A stretch of 64,000 nt of DNA from Qingshengfaniella alkalisoli (GTDB taxonomy: Bacteria; Pseudomonadota; Alphaproteobacteria; Rhodobacterales; Rhodobacteraceae), in NCBI RefSeq assembly GCF_007855645.1, contig NZ_CP042261.1:2127501-2191500 (forward strand), in the 5' to 3' direction. The notes beneath the pieces are model-generated. The model was not told where the DNA came from. It worked only from the letters and a program-made list of their open reading frames with translations, and did not search any database. This document shows, piece after piece, positions 1 to 8,644 of the stretch (position 1 is the stretch's first letter; each line of letters begins with the position of its first letter). The position numbers and the translations under genes were made by a program.

Positions 1-524
1 GCGTGATCGCCGCAGGGTTGATGCTGGTGCCTCGCTTCGGTCGGAATGGGCCAGCAGGGGCGAGGTTCGTCTCGCTGGTGGCGGTGATCAATGCGTTGGT
101 GGTCTTTTCCTACTGGCGATTGTTCTTTTCGGACCCGACCTTGGTAAATGGTCAACGGCAGATCGTCGCGTATCAGGAATATTACCTGCATCTTGTGGGG
201 CCGGTGCTTCAGTGGATCGACGTGCTGTTCCTGAAACGGGCCTTTCAGCGTGTGCAGGGCGTTGTCTTGTGGTTGGCTGTTCTGGTCATTGCCTATGTGT
301 CGTGGGCGGAGTTGCTTGTCGCGCCGCGTAATGCGGAACCTGTCGGCAGCGTAACCAGCGGCCTGCCGTACCCGTTCATGAATGATATGGTGATGGGCGA
401 ACGGCTGGCGTTCTACGTCTCTACCTTCGTGATTGGCTTGATCTTCATCGGGCTGTTCCGCACGCTGCAGGCTGGTGTGAACCATATTGCGCCGTTTCGC
501 GCCAAGGTCACCCTTGCGGAGTAA
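1..524 (+). CDS. FAR-17a/AIG1-like (Pr6Pr) membrane protein, 5' end missing
   Basis: The frame is open from the left edge of the window, so the N-terminus is missing; about 173 residues are visible. It is a multi-pass hydrophobic protein with a His in YYLHLVGPVLQWID, a late YPFMND motif and a last membrane span near its end, the pattern of the FAR-17a/AIG1-like (Pr6Pr) family of six-helix membrane proteins. Eukaryotic relatives hydrolyse fatty-acid esters; the bacterial function is unknown. The stop codon lies 17 bases inside the convergent EamA gene. Family assignment is from pattern only. Confidence 0.55.
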   Translation, partial: VIAAGLMLVPRFGRNGPAGARFVSLVAVINALVVFSYWRLFFSDPTLVNGQRQIVAYQEYYLHLVGPVLQWIDVLFLKRAFQRVQGVVLWLAVLVIAYVSWAELLVAPRNAEPVGSVTSGLPYPFMNDMVMGERLAFYVSTFVIGLIFIGLFRTLQAGVNHIAPFRAKVTLAE

Positions 525-1431
525 CCCCGCCCCGTCTTGCGCGTCCGCGTTCGATCTGCAGCTTGTGTTCCCGCCAGATGATCAGGATGCCCGCACCGAT
601 GATGACTGATGCGCCGGTCAGCATGGTGGGCGTGGGAACCTCGTTGAACAGGAAGTATCCTGCAGCAAGTGCGAGGATCATGGAGGCGTAGTCGAACGGT
701 GCGATCAGCGAGGCGTCGGCAAATCGATAGGCAGAGGTCAGGAAGATCTGTCCAAGTCCACCGACCAGCCCCATCACGATCAGTATGCCGGCGGTCTTGG
801 GGTCCGGCACAACCCATCCGAAGGGTATTGTCGCCAATGACAGCACCGTGGCCGTGACAGAGAACCAAAACACGATGGCGGCGGCGTCTTCGGTGCGGAC
901 CATGTTGCGTACGAAGACCTGTGCCAAGGCTGCGCAGATTGCCCCAAGCAGAGCGACAATCGCTCCAAGGGTTTCGGCGTTGTTCACGCCGGGTTCGAAC
1001 CCTGTCAGCCGCGGCGAGAGCACGATCAGCACCCCCGAAAGGCCCAGCATCACCATCAGGAACCGGAACAGGCCGACATCCTCGCCGAGAAACATGGCCG
1101 CGAACATCACGACCAGAAGTGGTGTAGCGTAGCTGATTGCGGTCACTTCGGGCAGGGGAAGCAGGCCGAGTGCCGCAAAGCCAAGCCCCATCGCACAGGT
1201 TCCGACGACGCCGCGCCAGACATGCGCCATGGGCTTGCGCGTCTTCAACCCTTGCCGAAGCTCATGCCGAAAGGCCAGCCAGACAACGATCACCGGCATT
1301 GCAAAAAGTGATCGAAAGAACATGGATTGACCGGGCGGAATCGTTCCGGATACGGACTTCACCAAGATTTGCATGACGACGAAAATCGACACGGCAGCGA
1401 GTTTGAGGATAATTCCGCGAAAGGGATTCAT
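508..1431 (-). CDS. EamA-family (DMT superfamily) transporter
   Basis: A 307-residue inner-membrane protein with about ten hydrophobic segments arranged as two EamA repeats. The first repeat has FFRSLFAMPVIV and WRGVVGTCAMGLGFAAL, the second GLVGGLGQIFLTSAYRFADA and PFDYASMILAL. Members export metabolites or amino acids; the substrate cannot be read here. I start at the ATG at 1431 (MNPFRG) rather than 13 codons upstream, because the extra residues are charged and precede the usual N-terminal helix. Its 3' end overlaps the convergent upstream gene by 17 bp. Confidence 0.85.
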   Translation of the reverse strand: MNPFRGIILKLAAVSIFVVMQILVKSVSGTIPPGQSMFFRSLFAMPVIVVWLAFRHELRQGLKTRKPMAHVWRGVVGTCAMGLGFAALGLLPLPEVTAISYATPLLVVMFAAMFLGEDVGLFRFLMVMLGLSGVLIVLSPRLTGFEPGVNNAETLGAIVALLGAICAALAQVFVRNMVRTEDAAAIVFWFSVTATVLSLATIPFGWVVPDPKTAGILIVMGLVGGLGQIFLTSAYRFADASLIAPFDYASMILALAAGYFLFNEVPTPTMLTGASVIIGAGILIIWREHKLQIERGRARRGGVTPQG

Positions 1432-1660
1432 GTCCAGCCAATCAATGGGGTGATGGAACGACCGATCCATCTGTGCTGCGGGGACGCCTTTGGCAGCAGC
1501 CCTGTTCTGCTAGCATGGACGACGAGACGGTAACAAGCATGAATGCGCCACCTGCGAAGGCGGTACGCCACCGCTTGAGTTCGAGATGTGCGCGCAACTG
1601 TCGAAAAGCCGCTGGCAACCTTTTCAGCGCAGGTTGCGAAGACGTGATCGTCGTATCGCT

Positions 1661-1849
1661 TTCGACGAGAAACCCGAAGATCGATCCGGCTTGCGTGATC
1701 CAGATGGCGTCGCGATGCTGGCAGATGTGGCTCAGCGCCCGCCGCAAATGACACAGACGGTAGGGTTGACCAACAAGGTAGGGACGAAGGTCAATTCCCA
1801 TGACCAGCGGCCGGGCCTTCGCCTGTTGAAGCATCTCGTCGAAGTTATC
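1661..1849 (-). pseudogene. C-terminal relic of a polysaccharide deacetylase (PuuE-like)
   Basis: The minus strand encodes NFDEMLQQAKARPLV, MGIDLRPYLVGQPYRL, a leucine/arginine helix and RDAIWITQAGSI. This matches the closing segment of polysaccharide deacetylase/allantoinase PuuE-type proteins (usual pattern: HPyl.G.P.R...L...l.hi..h..VW.tt...I), with His replaced by Arg in LRPY. The conserved run ends near 1661 and the frame then drifts into unrelated codons. Upstream the frame is broken and no catalytic NodB half is present. It is a dead 3' remnant. Confidence 0.5.
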
Positions 1850-2087
1850 TTGGCAAGTTCGGCCTTTTCGAGCAGAGTTTCGGCGCTGTCACTTCAAACT
1901 GGCGTGCTTGTGAACTGTCCGTCACGCGCAACAAAGTTGTTCATGTACCGGTACGTTTCGAAAATCGCCCGGTCGTGCCATTCGCCAAACAGGTGGCCGA
2001 GCTTTGCCCTGAAGGAGAGCTCATTGCGGGCGCCCGATCACGGTCTGCGTGCATCCATCGGCGATCTTCAAAGGAAGTTCTGATAAC
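1850..2087. other. Degraded non-coding stretch
   Basis: No gene with a credible start is visible between the deacetylase relic and the efflux adaptor. Short open frames on both strands have no recognisable domain. A minus-strand patch reading GEWHDRAIFETYRYMNNFV looks protein-like but is bounded by stops. The segment is best read as gene debris. Confidence 0.4.
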
Positions 2088-3125
2088 TCAGGTGCGGGTG
2101 TCGATCTTTACAACCACCGACAGGCCGGGGGCCAGGGTGTCGCTGCCGGGCTGGCCCGGGTCGATGGCGATGCGCACGGGCAGCCGCTGGGCGATCTTGG
2201 TGAAGTTGCCCGTGGCGTTGCTGCCAGCCAGCACGCTGAACTCCGAGGTGGTGGCCGGAGCAAAGCGTTCGATCCGCCCGGTGAAGCTCCGGCCCTCGAG
2301 CGCATCGACGAAAAAGCTGACCGGCTGGCCGACATGCATGCCCTTGAGTTCGGTCTCGCGGAAATTGGCGACAACCCAGACCTGTTCCGAAACCTCCGAC
2401 ACCAGCGCGCTTCCCGCGCCGACATACTGACCCACCTGCGCCGAAACCTGGCCCAGCGTTCCGGTCTCGGGCGCACGGATGATGGTGTTCTCTAGGTCGA
2501 GCCTCGCCAGTTCCACCACTGCTTCGGTCTGCGCCACTGCCGCGCGCAGTGCCTGCGCCGCCACTCCGGCCGAGCGCACGTCCTCTTGCGCCACCGCGAC
2601 CTGGCTTTCAGCCTGGTCAAGACTGGCCTCGGCCTGGCGCAGCGACAGTTCCGTCTTGTCGGCCTCGCTGGACGCGATGATGCCCTTTTCGTTCAGGACC
2701 GAGATGCGTTCCCAGTCCGAGCGGGCTGACGCCAGGCTGGCCTCTGCCGCCGCCTGCGCCGCCTTGCGGGCGCGTAGGGCCGCCTCGGCGGAATGGACCC
2801 GCTGGGCATTGTTGGCAAGCTGCGCCCGCGCTGCGTCCAGTGCCGCCTCGGCTTGGGCCATTTTCTGGCGATACTGCCGATCATCCAGCCGGACGACGAC
2901 ATCACCCCGTTCGACATGCTGGAAATCCGCGACCGGAACTTCGGCGACATAGCCCGAAAGTTGCGGCGAGATGGTGGTAATTGCACCTTTCACATAGGCG
3001 TTCTCGGTCCGGGCAACTGGGCTGTCGAAGGGTGGCAACTGCCAGGCGAAGAGGACGAACAGCACGCCGCTCAGCCCGAGGGCCAGCGCCGCGAGTGAAG
3101 GGATTAGGGGTTTCAAACGGGTCAT
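2088..3125 (-). CDS. HlyD/EmrA-family membrane fusion protein
   Basis: A 345-residue periplasmic adaptor. One N-terminal membrane anchor (about residues 10-28) is followed by the first half of a biotinyl-lipoyl domain (AYVKGAITTISPQLSGYVAEV), a long Ala/Glu/Gln coiled-coil hairpin (about 85-200), the second half (ENTIIRAPETGTLGQV) and a beta-barrel (VSEQVWVVANFRETEL). This is the EmrA/VceA layout that links an inner-membrane MFS pump to an outer-membrane channel. It lies 12 bp after the MFS pump gene, and that lies after a marR gene, so all three form one operon. No TolC-like gene is present in the window. Confidence 0.9.
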   Translation of the reverse strand: MTRLKPLIPSLAALALGLSGVLFVLFAWQLPPFDSPVARTENAYVKGAITTISPQLSGYVAEVPVADFQHVERGDVVVRLDDRQYRQKMAQAEAALDAARAQLANNAQRVHSAEAALRARKAAQAAAEASLASARSDWERISVLNEKGIIASSEADKTELSLRQAEASLDQAESQVAVAQEDVRSAGVAAQALRAAVAQTEAVVELARLDLENTIIRAPETGTLGQVSAQVGQYVGAGSALVSEVSEQVWVVANFRETELKGMHVGQPVSFFVDALEGRSFTGRIERFAPATTSEFSVLAGSNATGNFTKIAQRLPVRIAIDPGQPGSDTLAPGLSVVVKIDTRT

Positions 3126-3137
3126 TTGGGCAGGCTT

Positions 3138-4736
3138 TCACTTGGCCGTTGCTGCGGTGGCGCGGCCGGATTTGAAGAAACCATTAATCATGTGCAGGGC
3201 GAGAAGCCCGGCGGCGAAAATCGCCACCAGCGCCATCAGCGCATAGGCATCGTTGTAGGCCATCACGTAGGCCTGAGCTGCCGCTTGCTTCGCCAGGGTG
3301 GCTGCTGCCTCCGCTTGGCGAAGGCCAGAATCGGGGGTCGTGGCGGCATGGGACTGGGCAAGGGCGGCCAGATGGCGCGCGATCTCCGGGTTGGTGGCGG
3401 TCAGCCGGTCGGCCAGAACCGACATGTGGAACTTCTCGCGCCACAGGATGAAGGTGTTGAACAGCCCAGATCCGATCATCCCGCCGACCAGCTGGGTGGT
3501 CAGGAAGACGATGATGAAGCTGAGGATGTAGCTTGGCCCTTTGGCCAGTGCCGACATCATCCCCATGGCCATCGCCGGCGGCAGGAACAGCCCGCCGGCA
3601 AACGCGACCATGGCCTGGCTCAGATACATCTGTTCCGGACCGGTCAACAGGGTCGAGTGGCTGTCCATCCAGGCCCCGCACGCGATCAGGACTAGCGCCA
3701 CGAGATGGGCGTGCCCCACCTTGTCGGGGCTCATGAAGCGAATGGCCGCCAGCCCGCCGGCGAGCCCGGCCAGGACGATGACGACGAACAGCATTTGCAA
3801 CTGTTCGGGTGCGTAGCCCAACTGCCGAAACAGGCCGGGCGCACCGGTGGATTGTTCGGTCAGGATGATGCGGAAGAGGAACAGCACCATTGTCAGGTGG
3901 ACGATGGCCGGCGACAGGATCCAGCGGATATCCAGTAGCGGCGCCTCGCGGTTCAACTCGGTCGCCACCGCCAGTGCGCCGGCGGCGAGCGCTACCGCCA
4001 GTAGCCAGCCCAGCCAGGGCGTCGTCGTCCACCAGTGCAGGTAACCCATGATGAAAACGGTGCTGAACCCGCCGAGGGCTACCGCGATCAGCGCGAAGCT
4101 GAACAGGTCGAGCGCCGAGATCACCCTGGCGCGCGGCTGCGGCGACAGTGGCAGCGCATAGACCAGCACCATGCTGATCACCGCCATGCCGAGCCCCATC
4201 AGATGCAAGCCGTTCCAGCTTGACAGCGCCCAAAGTTCCGGTGTGATCACACGTGCCAGTGGCGCGCCCATCATGATGATCGTCAGCACCACCGGGATGC
4301 CATATTTCAGCTTCAGGGTCGGGGGCAGCGGTTCCAACATGTAGAGAATCGCGATCGAGGACAGCGGCGCGGCGGCGACCCCCATGACGAACTGCACCGC
4401 GATGGCCGAATGCAGGTCGTCGATCCGCAGCGCCATGACCGCCGTGATCACGTAGAAGACGATGCCGATTTCGGCGAAACGGCGCAGGCCGTATTGCGTC
4501 CGGATCTTCATCAAGAGCAGCGTCAGCGATGCGCGCGGGATCATGTAGGCGGCCATCAGCCAGGCGGCTTGGGTCGTGGTGGTGCCGATCTCGCCCGCGA
4601 TCTGCGGCAGGTTGGCGGTGACGAAGCCCTGTGCCAGCCCCTGGGTCAGCGCCAGAAAGACAGATGCCGACATGTAGGCGGCTGCCAAAGGCCAGGACTG
4701 CGGCGCGAAGGCCGGGGTTGCGGTGGCTTCGCTCAT
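3138..4736 (-). CDS. MFS multidrug efflux transporter, EmrB/DHA2 type
   Basis: A 532-residue inner-membrane protein with about fourteen hydrophobic spans, as in the DHA2 family. The first helices carry LPQIAGEIGTTTTQAAWLMAAY, the typical DHA start, followed by a motif-A-like stretch (RTQYGLRRFAEIG). It would extrude drugs or toxic organics using the proton gradient, together with the HlyD-type adaptor just downstream. Its ATG overlaps the marR stop by 4 bp, indicating translational coupling. Substrates cannot be deduced. Confidence 0.9.
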   Translation of the reverse strand: MSEATATPAFAPQSWPLAAAYMSASVFLALTQGLAQGFVTANLPQIAGEIGTTTTQAAWLMAAYMIPRASLTLLLMKIRTQYGLRRFAEIGIVFYVITAVMALRIDDLHSAIAVQFVMGVAAAPLSSIAILYMLEPLPPTLKLKYGIPVVLTIIMMGAPLARVITPELWALSSWNGLHLMGLGMAVISMVLVYALPLSPQPRARVISALDLFSFALIAVALGGFSTVFIMGYLHWWTTTPWLGWLLAVALAAGALAVATELNREAPLLDIRWILSPAIVHLTMVLFLFRIILTEQSTGAPGLFRQLGYAPEQLQMLFVVIVLAGLAGGLAAIRFMSPDKVGHAHLVALVLIACGAWMDSHSTLLTGPEQMYLSQAMVAFAGGLFLPPAMAMGMMSALAKGPSYILSFIIVFLTTQLVGGMIGSGLFNTFILWREKFHMSVLADRLTATNPEIARHLAALAQSHAATTPDSGLRQAEAAATLAKQAAAQAYVMAYNDAYALMALVAIFAAGLLALHMINGFFKSGRATAATAK

Positions 4737-5176
4737 TCCTGTCTCATGCGACGGATGTTGGCCAAGACGCGGTCGAGTACGTCCTGGGCGGTGGCGATCT
4801 CCTCGGGCGGGATGCCGTCGAAAACCTGACCGCGCATGTCGGCCATGAAGTCCAGAATCGTGTCGGCTTGGTCGCGCGCGCCTTCGGTCAGCCGGATGCT
4901 GTTGGCGCGGCGGTCGCCCTCGACCGCGCGGCGATCGATGAAGCCCGACGTTTCCAGCCCGTCCAGCAGGCGCTTCAGCGAGGGCGTCTCGATATCCAGC
5001 AATTCGGCCAGTTCACGCTGCGTTGAGCCCTCGTTGCGGGCAATCACCGCCAGAGCCCTGCCTCGCGAATAGGTCAGGCCCATGGCCTGGGCGCGTGCGT
5101 CGAACATCACCCGCAAGTCGCGGACAATTTTAATGGCCTTGTCGATAAAGGCGCGCTGATCGGCAGGATTGGTCAT
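4733..5176 (-). CDS. MarR-family transcriptional regulator
   Basis: A 147-residue winged-helix protein. The helix-turn-helix is STQRELAELLDIETPSLKRLL and the wing is the DRRAVEGDRRANSIRLT stretch (usually DRRxxxxDRRxxxxxLT). It is first in the efflux operon and overlaps the pump gene by 4 bp, so it is most likely a local repressor released by a pump substrate. A double palindrome sits 11 bp upstream of its start. Confidence 0.9.
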   Translation of the reverse strand: MTNPADQRAFIDKAIKIVRDLRVMFDARAQAMGLTYSRGRALAVIARNEGSTQRELAELLDIETPSLKRLLDGLETSGFIDRRAVEGDRRANSIRLTEGARDQADTILDFMADMRGQVFDGIPPEEIATAQDVLDRVLANIRRMRQE

Positions 5177-5186
5177 GGAAATACCA

Positions 5187-5213
5187 TTAGCTAGCTAATA
5201 ATAAGCTAGCTAA
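5187..5213. promoter_or_regulatory. Tandem palindromic operator for the MarR/efflux operon
   Basis: Two copies of the palindrome AGCTAGCT (5189-5196 and 5204-5211), each flanked by A/T (TTAGCTAGCTAA and TAAGCTAGCTAA), have centres 15 bp apart, 11 bases upstream of the marR start. Symmetry, A/T flanks and position fit MarR autoregulation. Binding is inferred. Confidence 0.65.
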
Positions 5214-5618
5214 TTTATGTTGATCGTCAGGTCAACCCGCTGCCAGGGCAGGTCAGTCTTCACCGGAGCAGAAATTTCCGGAACTTCGAATGCGCTGAAC
5301 CGAACAGTCTTTCGTTACCGGCGCGGCCCGCCATAGTATGCAGATGCGTTAATCAAGGGGCGCAAGCGCTTCGTGATTGCGAAGTTCTGAATTAACAGAC
5401 GAGCGCGTCGTAATGGCCACTCGCATAGCCACCCGGTGTTCGGCCAAACCACTGTCAGCCAATGGAATCGAAGCGATCCGCGGGCAGGCTCCCTGTGTTT
5501 TCGACATAATTGGTGCTCGGGTGCAAGGCGAGTTGACACAGCGTAAAATACCAGTGACATTTGCCGTACATCGCCGATCCATAGGCCGCGGCACTGACCT
5601 GAGCGAGTGAGGTACCCC
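5214..5618. other. Intergenic region before the autotransporter
   Basis: About 400 bp with no credible gene on either strand; the short open frames lack ribosome sites and domains. It must hold the marR promoter on one side and the autotransporter promoter on the other. I see no strong sigma-70 hexamer pair. A GAGTGAGG ribosome site precedes the ATG at 5619. Confidence 0.5.
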
Positions 5619-8333
5619 ATGCGCGCACGCCCAACGACACTACCCGGTCAGCTTTCATCTGCGGCAATTGTCGGGATCGTGATGTTGTCGCCGCACAGTG
5701 CCGACGCCGAATGCGTTACGGATGACGCGGAGGGCACGATCATCTGCACGGGGGGCGGCCCCGGCATCACGGTCGGCCCGGGCCAAAGCTATGACATCAC
5801 GCTCGAACCCGGCGCCCAGATCTGGAGCGGCGGGATCGTGATGGATGATGCGGACGAGATTTCCATCGCCAGCGAAGGGCAGCTGAATGGCGGCGTCTCG
5901 GGCTCGCTTAGCGGCGATTTCAGTTTTTCGAACCTGGCTGCGCTCAACGGCGGCGTTCGGGTCGCGGGTCCGGGCATGATGACTCTGAACAATGCGGCGA
6001 CGGGCGTGCTCGATGGCGGAGTTCGCTTGCTGTCCGGCACCTCGGCGCTGGCGTATAATTTCGGGACGGTTACCGATGGCGTGACAACCGCCGATGGCGA
6101 CGATGTGGTCGCCAACTACGCTGGCGCGCGGATTGCGAATGGGGGTGTCTCGACCGCGGCAGGCGACGATTATCTGTACTGGGAAGGCGGAGAGGTACAG
6201 GGTGGGGTGAACCTCGGCGCCGGGGCGGACACTGCCGAAATCCATGCCGGGCTTGTCGGCGGCGGGTTGGCTGCCTCGGACGGCGACGACACGCTGTTCT
6301 GGTACGGTGGGAAGATCGAAGGCAGCGTGACGATGGGAGACGGCACCGACAACGCCGTTCTCGAAGGGCTGGACGAGATCGTCGGCAGCAATCTGAACGC
6401 CTGGCAGACGATAGACGGCGGCGAAGGCAGCGATCTGCTGTTCTGGCGCGCAACGACCGGCAGCGTCGTCACCCGCCTGACCAACTGGGAGCAGATCCTC
6501 GTCGAGGACAGCGCCGAGCTGACCTTCAACGGTACGCTGACGCTTGGCGACTCGGGCACGGGCACTGGCGAGATCTACATCGATCGCACCTCCACGGTCT
6601 TTGGCGGCAGCTGGACGAACACCCCGACCGTTCAACCATTCGCCCCGGATCAGTTGGCGCGGGTCGCCAACGCTGGCACGATCGACCTTCTGGACGGGGC
6701 GCCAGACGATCATTTTCGCATCGTCGGCGACTATGACGGCTATGACGGCCGCCTGCGGTTCGATACGCAGCTTGACGGCGACGGGTCTCCTTCCGACCGG
6801 CTTGTCCTGAGTGGCGGCGAAGCGTCGGGACGGACCTATCTCGGCATCAACAACGTCAACGGCCAGGGCGCAGCAACCAGGGGTTCCGGGATCATGGTGG
6901 TTCAGGCCGAGGAAAACGGTGCGACCACCGAAGACGGTGCATTCGCGCTGGAAGACGAGGTGAAGGCAGGTGTCTACGAATACTGGCTTTACCGCGGCGG
7001 ATTGACCGATGGTACGGAAGAGAACTGGTATCTGCGCAACACGGTTGTCGAGGAACCCGATCCAGATCCTGACCCAGATCCTGATCCTGATCCTGACCCA
7101 GATCCTGATCCTGATCCTGATCCTGACCCAGATCCTGATCCGGGTCCTGGTTCCGACCCTGACCCTGATCCCGAGCCTGGTGGTGACGAGAAACCCATCC
7201 CGGAACCGGAGACCCCGGACCCGCCGGTCGATCCCGGTCGACCGGATCCGGACGATCCGGACACCCCCGATCCGACTGACCCGACCGATCCCGATCCTGT
7301 CGATCCACCCACCGACCCGGACCCGACGGGTCCGGACGGTGACGGCGATATCGGGACGCCGATCATCCGACCGGAGATCCCGGCCTACACCCTGGTTCCA
7401 CGTCTTGCCGAGCGCATGGGGCTGGCTTCGATCGGCACCTTTCACAAGCGCCGTGGCGACCAGTTCAACTTGGGCGAACTCGATCCGGAAAACCTCGTCT
7501 GGGCACGCCTCTACGGATCGTGGCAGCATTTGCACTGGGACGAAAACGAACTGCAGAACGGCTACGAACTGGATGCTCGTTTCGAGGGAGATCTCTACGG
7601 CGTTCAGGCCGGGGTCGACCTCATGCACGCCGAGACGGATTCCGGTGGCATCCAACGCGTGGGGATCTATTACAGCTATTCCGGCCTCGCCGGAGATGCG
7701 CAGGGCGATGTGCTGCTCCGCAATGATGTTTCAACCGGCACGATCGATATGACCCAGCACGCAATTGGTGCGTATTGGACGCGGGTTGAGCCGTCCGGAT
7801 GGTATTTCGATGCTGTTGGCCAGTATGGCGACTTCAGCGCAACGGCGAAGTCGGATCATGACATCAAGGCTGACTTCGACGGGCGCAGCTACGTGCTATC
7901 CTTTGAAGCCGGCCGCGCCATACCGATCGACGATGTTCTCTCCATCGAGCCGCAGGCTCAACTCGTCTGGCAGGGCATGAGCTTTGCGACCGCCAGTGAC
8001 GGCTACACGGACATTGATTTCAGCGACTTCAACACCGTGACGGGCCGACTTGGTGCGCGTCTCGAATATCGTGGCCCCGTCGGCGGATACGAGGGCGTCA
8101 GCCATCTGGGCCTGGACTACTGGCACACCTTCGATCAGACGGAACGTATCGCCTTTAATGACGCGGCGTTCGAGATCGGCACCGGGCGACGCTCGCTTGA
8201 AGTCACGGCGGGAACGTCGCTGCATATGGCCGAAGGCGTTAATGCTTTCGTGGATGTCACCTACGACATCGATGTCGACGATTCTGCGCGCTACGCATTC
8301 GGGGGGATCGTGGGGCTGACCTATAATTGGTAG
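5619..8333 (+). CDS. Autotransporter (type Va secretion) with Pro-Asp repeat linker
   Basis: A 904-residue surface protein. It has a signal peptide ending near SADA, then a Gly/Asp-rich passenger built of recurring GGV, DGDD and AGDD units that looks like a beta-solenoid (about 35-300), then a second beta-rich block. A Pro/Asp linker follows (about 480-575). The C-terminal third starts near LAERMGLASIGTFHKR and ends in alternating hydrophobics with a final Trp (GLTYNW), the signature of an autotransporter beta-barrel. Start: ATG 5619 after GAGTGAGG; an upstream in-frame GTG at 5607 is less likely. No protease triad is visible. Likely adhesin or surface-layer role, inferred. Confidence 0.85.
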   Translation: MRARPTTLPGQLSSAAIVGIVMLSPHSADAECVTDDAEGTIICTGGGPGITVGPGQSYDITLEPGAQIWSGGIVMDDADEISIASEGQLNGGVSGSLSGDFSFSNLAALNGGVRVAGPGMMTLNNAATGVLDGGVRLLSGTSALAYNFGTVTDGVTTADGDDVVANYAGARIANGGVSTAAGDDYLYWEGGEVQGGVNLGAGADTAEIHAGLVGGGLAASDGDDTLFWYGGKIEGSVTMGDGTDNAVLEGLDEIVGSNLNAWQTIDGGEGSDLLFWRATTGSVVTRLTNWEQILVEDSAELTFNGTLTLGDSGTGTGEIYIDRTSTVFGGSWTNTPTVQPFAPDQLARVANAGTIDLLDGAPDDHFRIVGDYDGYDGRLRFDTQLDGDGSPSDRLVLSGGEASGRTYLGINNVNGQGAATRGSGIMVVQAEENGATTEDGAFALEDEVKAGVYEYWLYRGGLTDGTEENWYLRNTVVEEPDPDPDPDPDPDPDPDPDPDPDPDPDPDPGPGSDPDPDPEPGGDEKPIPEPETPDPPVDPGRPDPDDPDTPDPTDPTDPDPVDPPTDPDPTGPDGDGDIGTPIIRPEIPAYTLVPRLAERMGLASIGTFHKRRGDQFNLGELDPENLVWARLYGSWQHLHWDENELQNGYELDARFEGDLYGVQAGVDLMHAETDSGGIQRVGIYYSYSGLAGDAQGDVLLRNDVSTGTIDMTQHAIGAYWTRVEPSGWYFDAVGQYGDFSATAKSDHDIKADFDGRSYVLSFEAGRAIPIDDVLSIEPQAQLVWQGMSFATASDGYTDIDFSDFNTVTGRLGARLEYRGPVGGYEGVSHLGLDYWHTFDQTERIAFNDAAFEIGTGRRSLEVTAGTSLHMAEGVNAFVDVTYDIDVDDSARYAFGGIVGLTYNW
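7056..7336 (+). repeat. Hexanucleotide-based Pro-Asp repeat in the autotransporter
   Basis: Near-perfect tandem GATCCT/GACCCA/GATCCA hexamers encode a run of about twenty Asp-Pro pairs to about 7180, decaying into mixed Pro/Asp/Thr/Gly codons until about 7336. It separates passenger from barrel and is probably an extended stalk. The tandem DNA structure makes it prone to length change by slippage. Confidence 0.85.
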
Positions 8334-8431
8334 ACGTGACGCGTGAAGTGGTCTGTCCGCGAGTTGGCCATGCGCTGGCAAGCACAGGAGACGCTTTGCG
8401 TGGTAATTTTGGAAGCCAAGGAGAAGCGCGA

Positions 8432-8590
8432 GTGTCATCGCGGAATCGGTTTGTGGACGAGTTCAAAAGGGACGCTGTGGCGTAGATTGCCGATTGCGGC
8501 TACGCGGTCAGCGAGGTGGCCGAAGGGCTTGGGGGAAGCACCAGGTCGCTTTGCATATGGAAGGCGCAGTTTGCGAAGCCTGTCAGAGGC
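8432..8590 (+). pseudogene. IS3-family transposase OrfA relic
   Basis: Reading from 8432, the frame gives RNRFVDEFKRDAVA, a stop codon (TAG where relatives have Gln), IADCGYAVSEVAEGL, then STRSLCIWKAQFAKP. That is the helix-turn-helix start of IS3-family OrfA (family pattern: R.f..efK.daV..v...g....eva..lg.s..sl..W). The frame decays after about 8590 and no OrfB integrase core follows. Confidence 0.65.
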
Positions 8591-8644
8591 GGCCAAGGCG
8601 CTCATCGATACCTCATTGAGGGGCATCGATCCTGAAGATGCGGA

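Noticed and set aside
1586-2083. A 165-codon plus-strand frame
   Set aside because: Opposite the recognisable deacetylase relic; mixed composition with no domain or ribosome site.
7056-7336. Tandem repeat considered as a CRISPR-like array
   Set aside because: Units are 6 bp without spacers and lie in frame inside a coding sequence. No CRISPR array was seen anywhere in the window.
5655-7655. A 666-codon open frame on the minus strand across the autotransporter gene
   Set aside because: It is antisense to a gene with a clear signal peptide and barrel; the Asp-Pro hexamers stay open on both strands, and the product is Arg/Val-rich with no domain.
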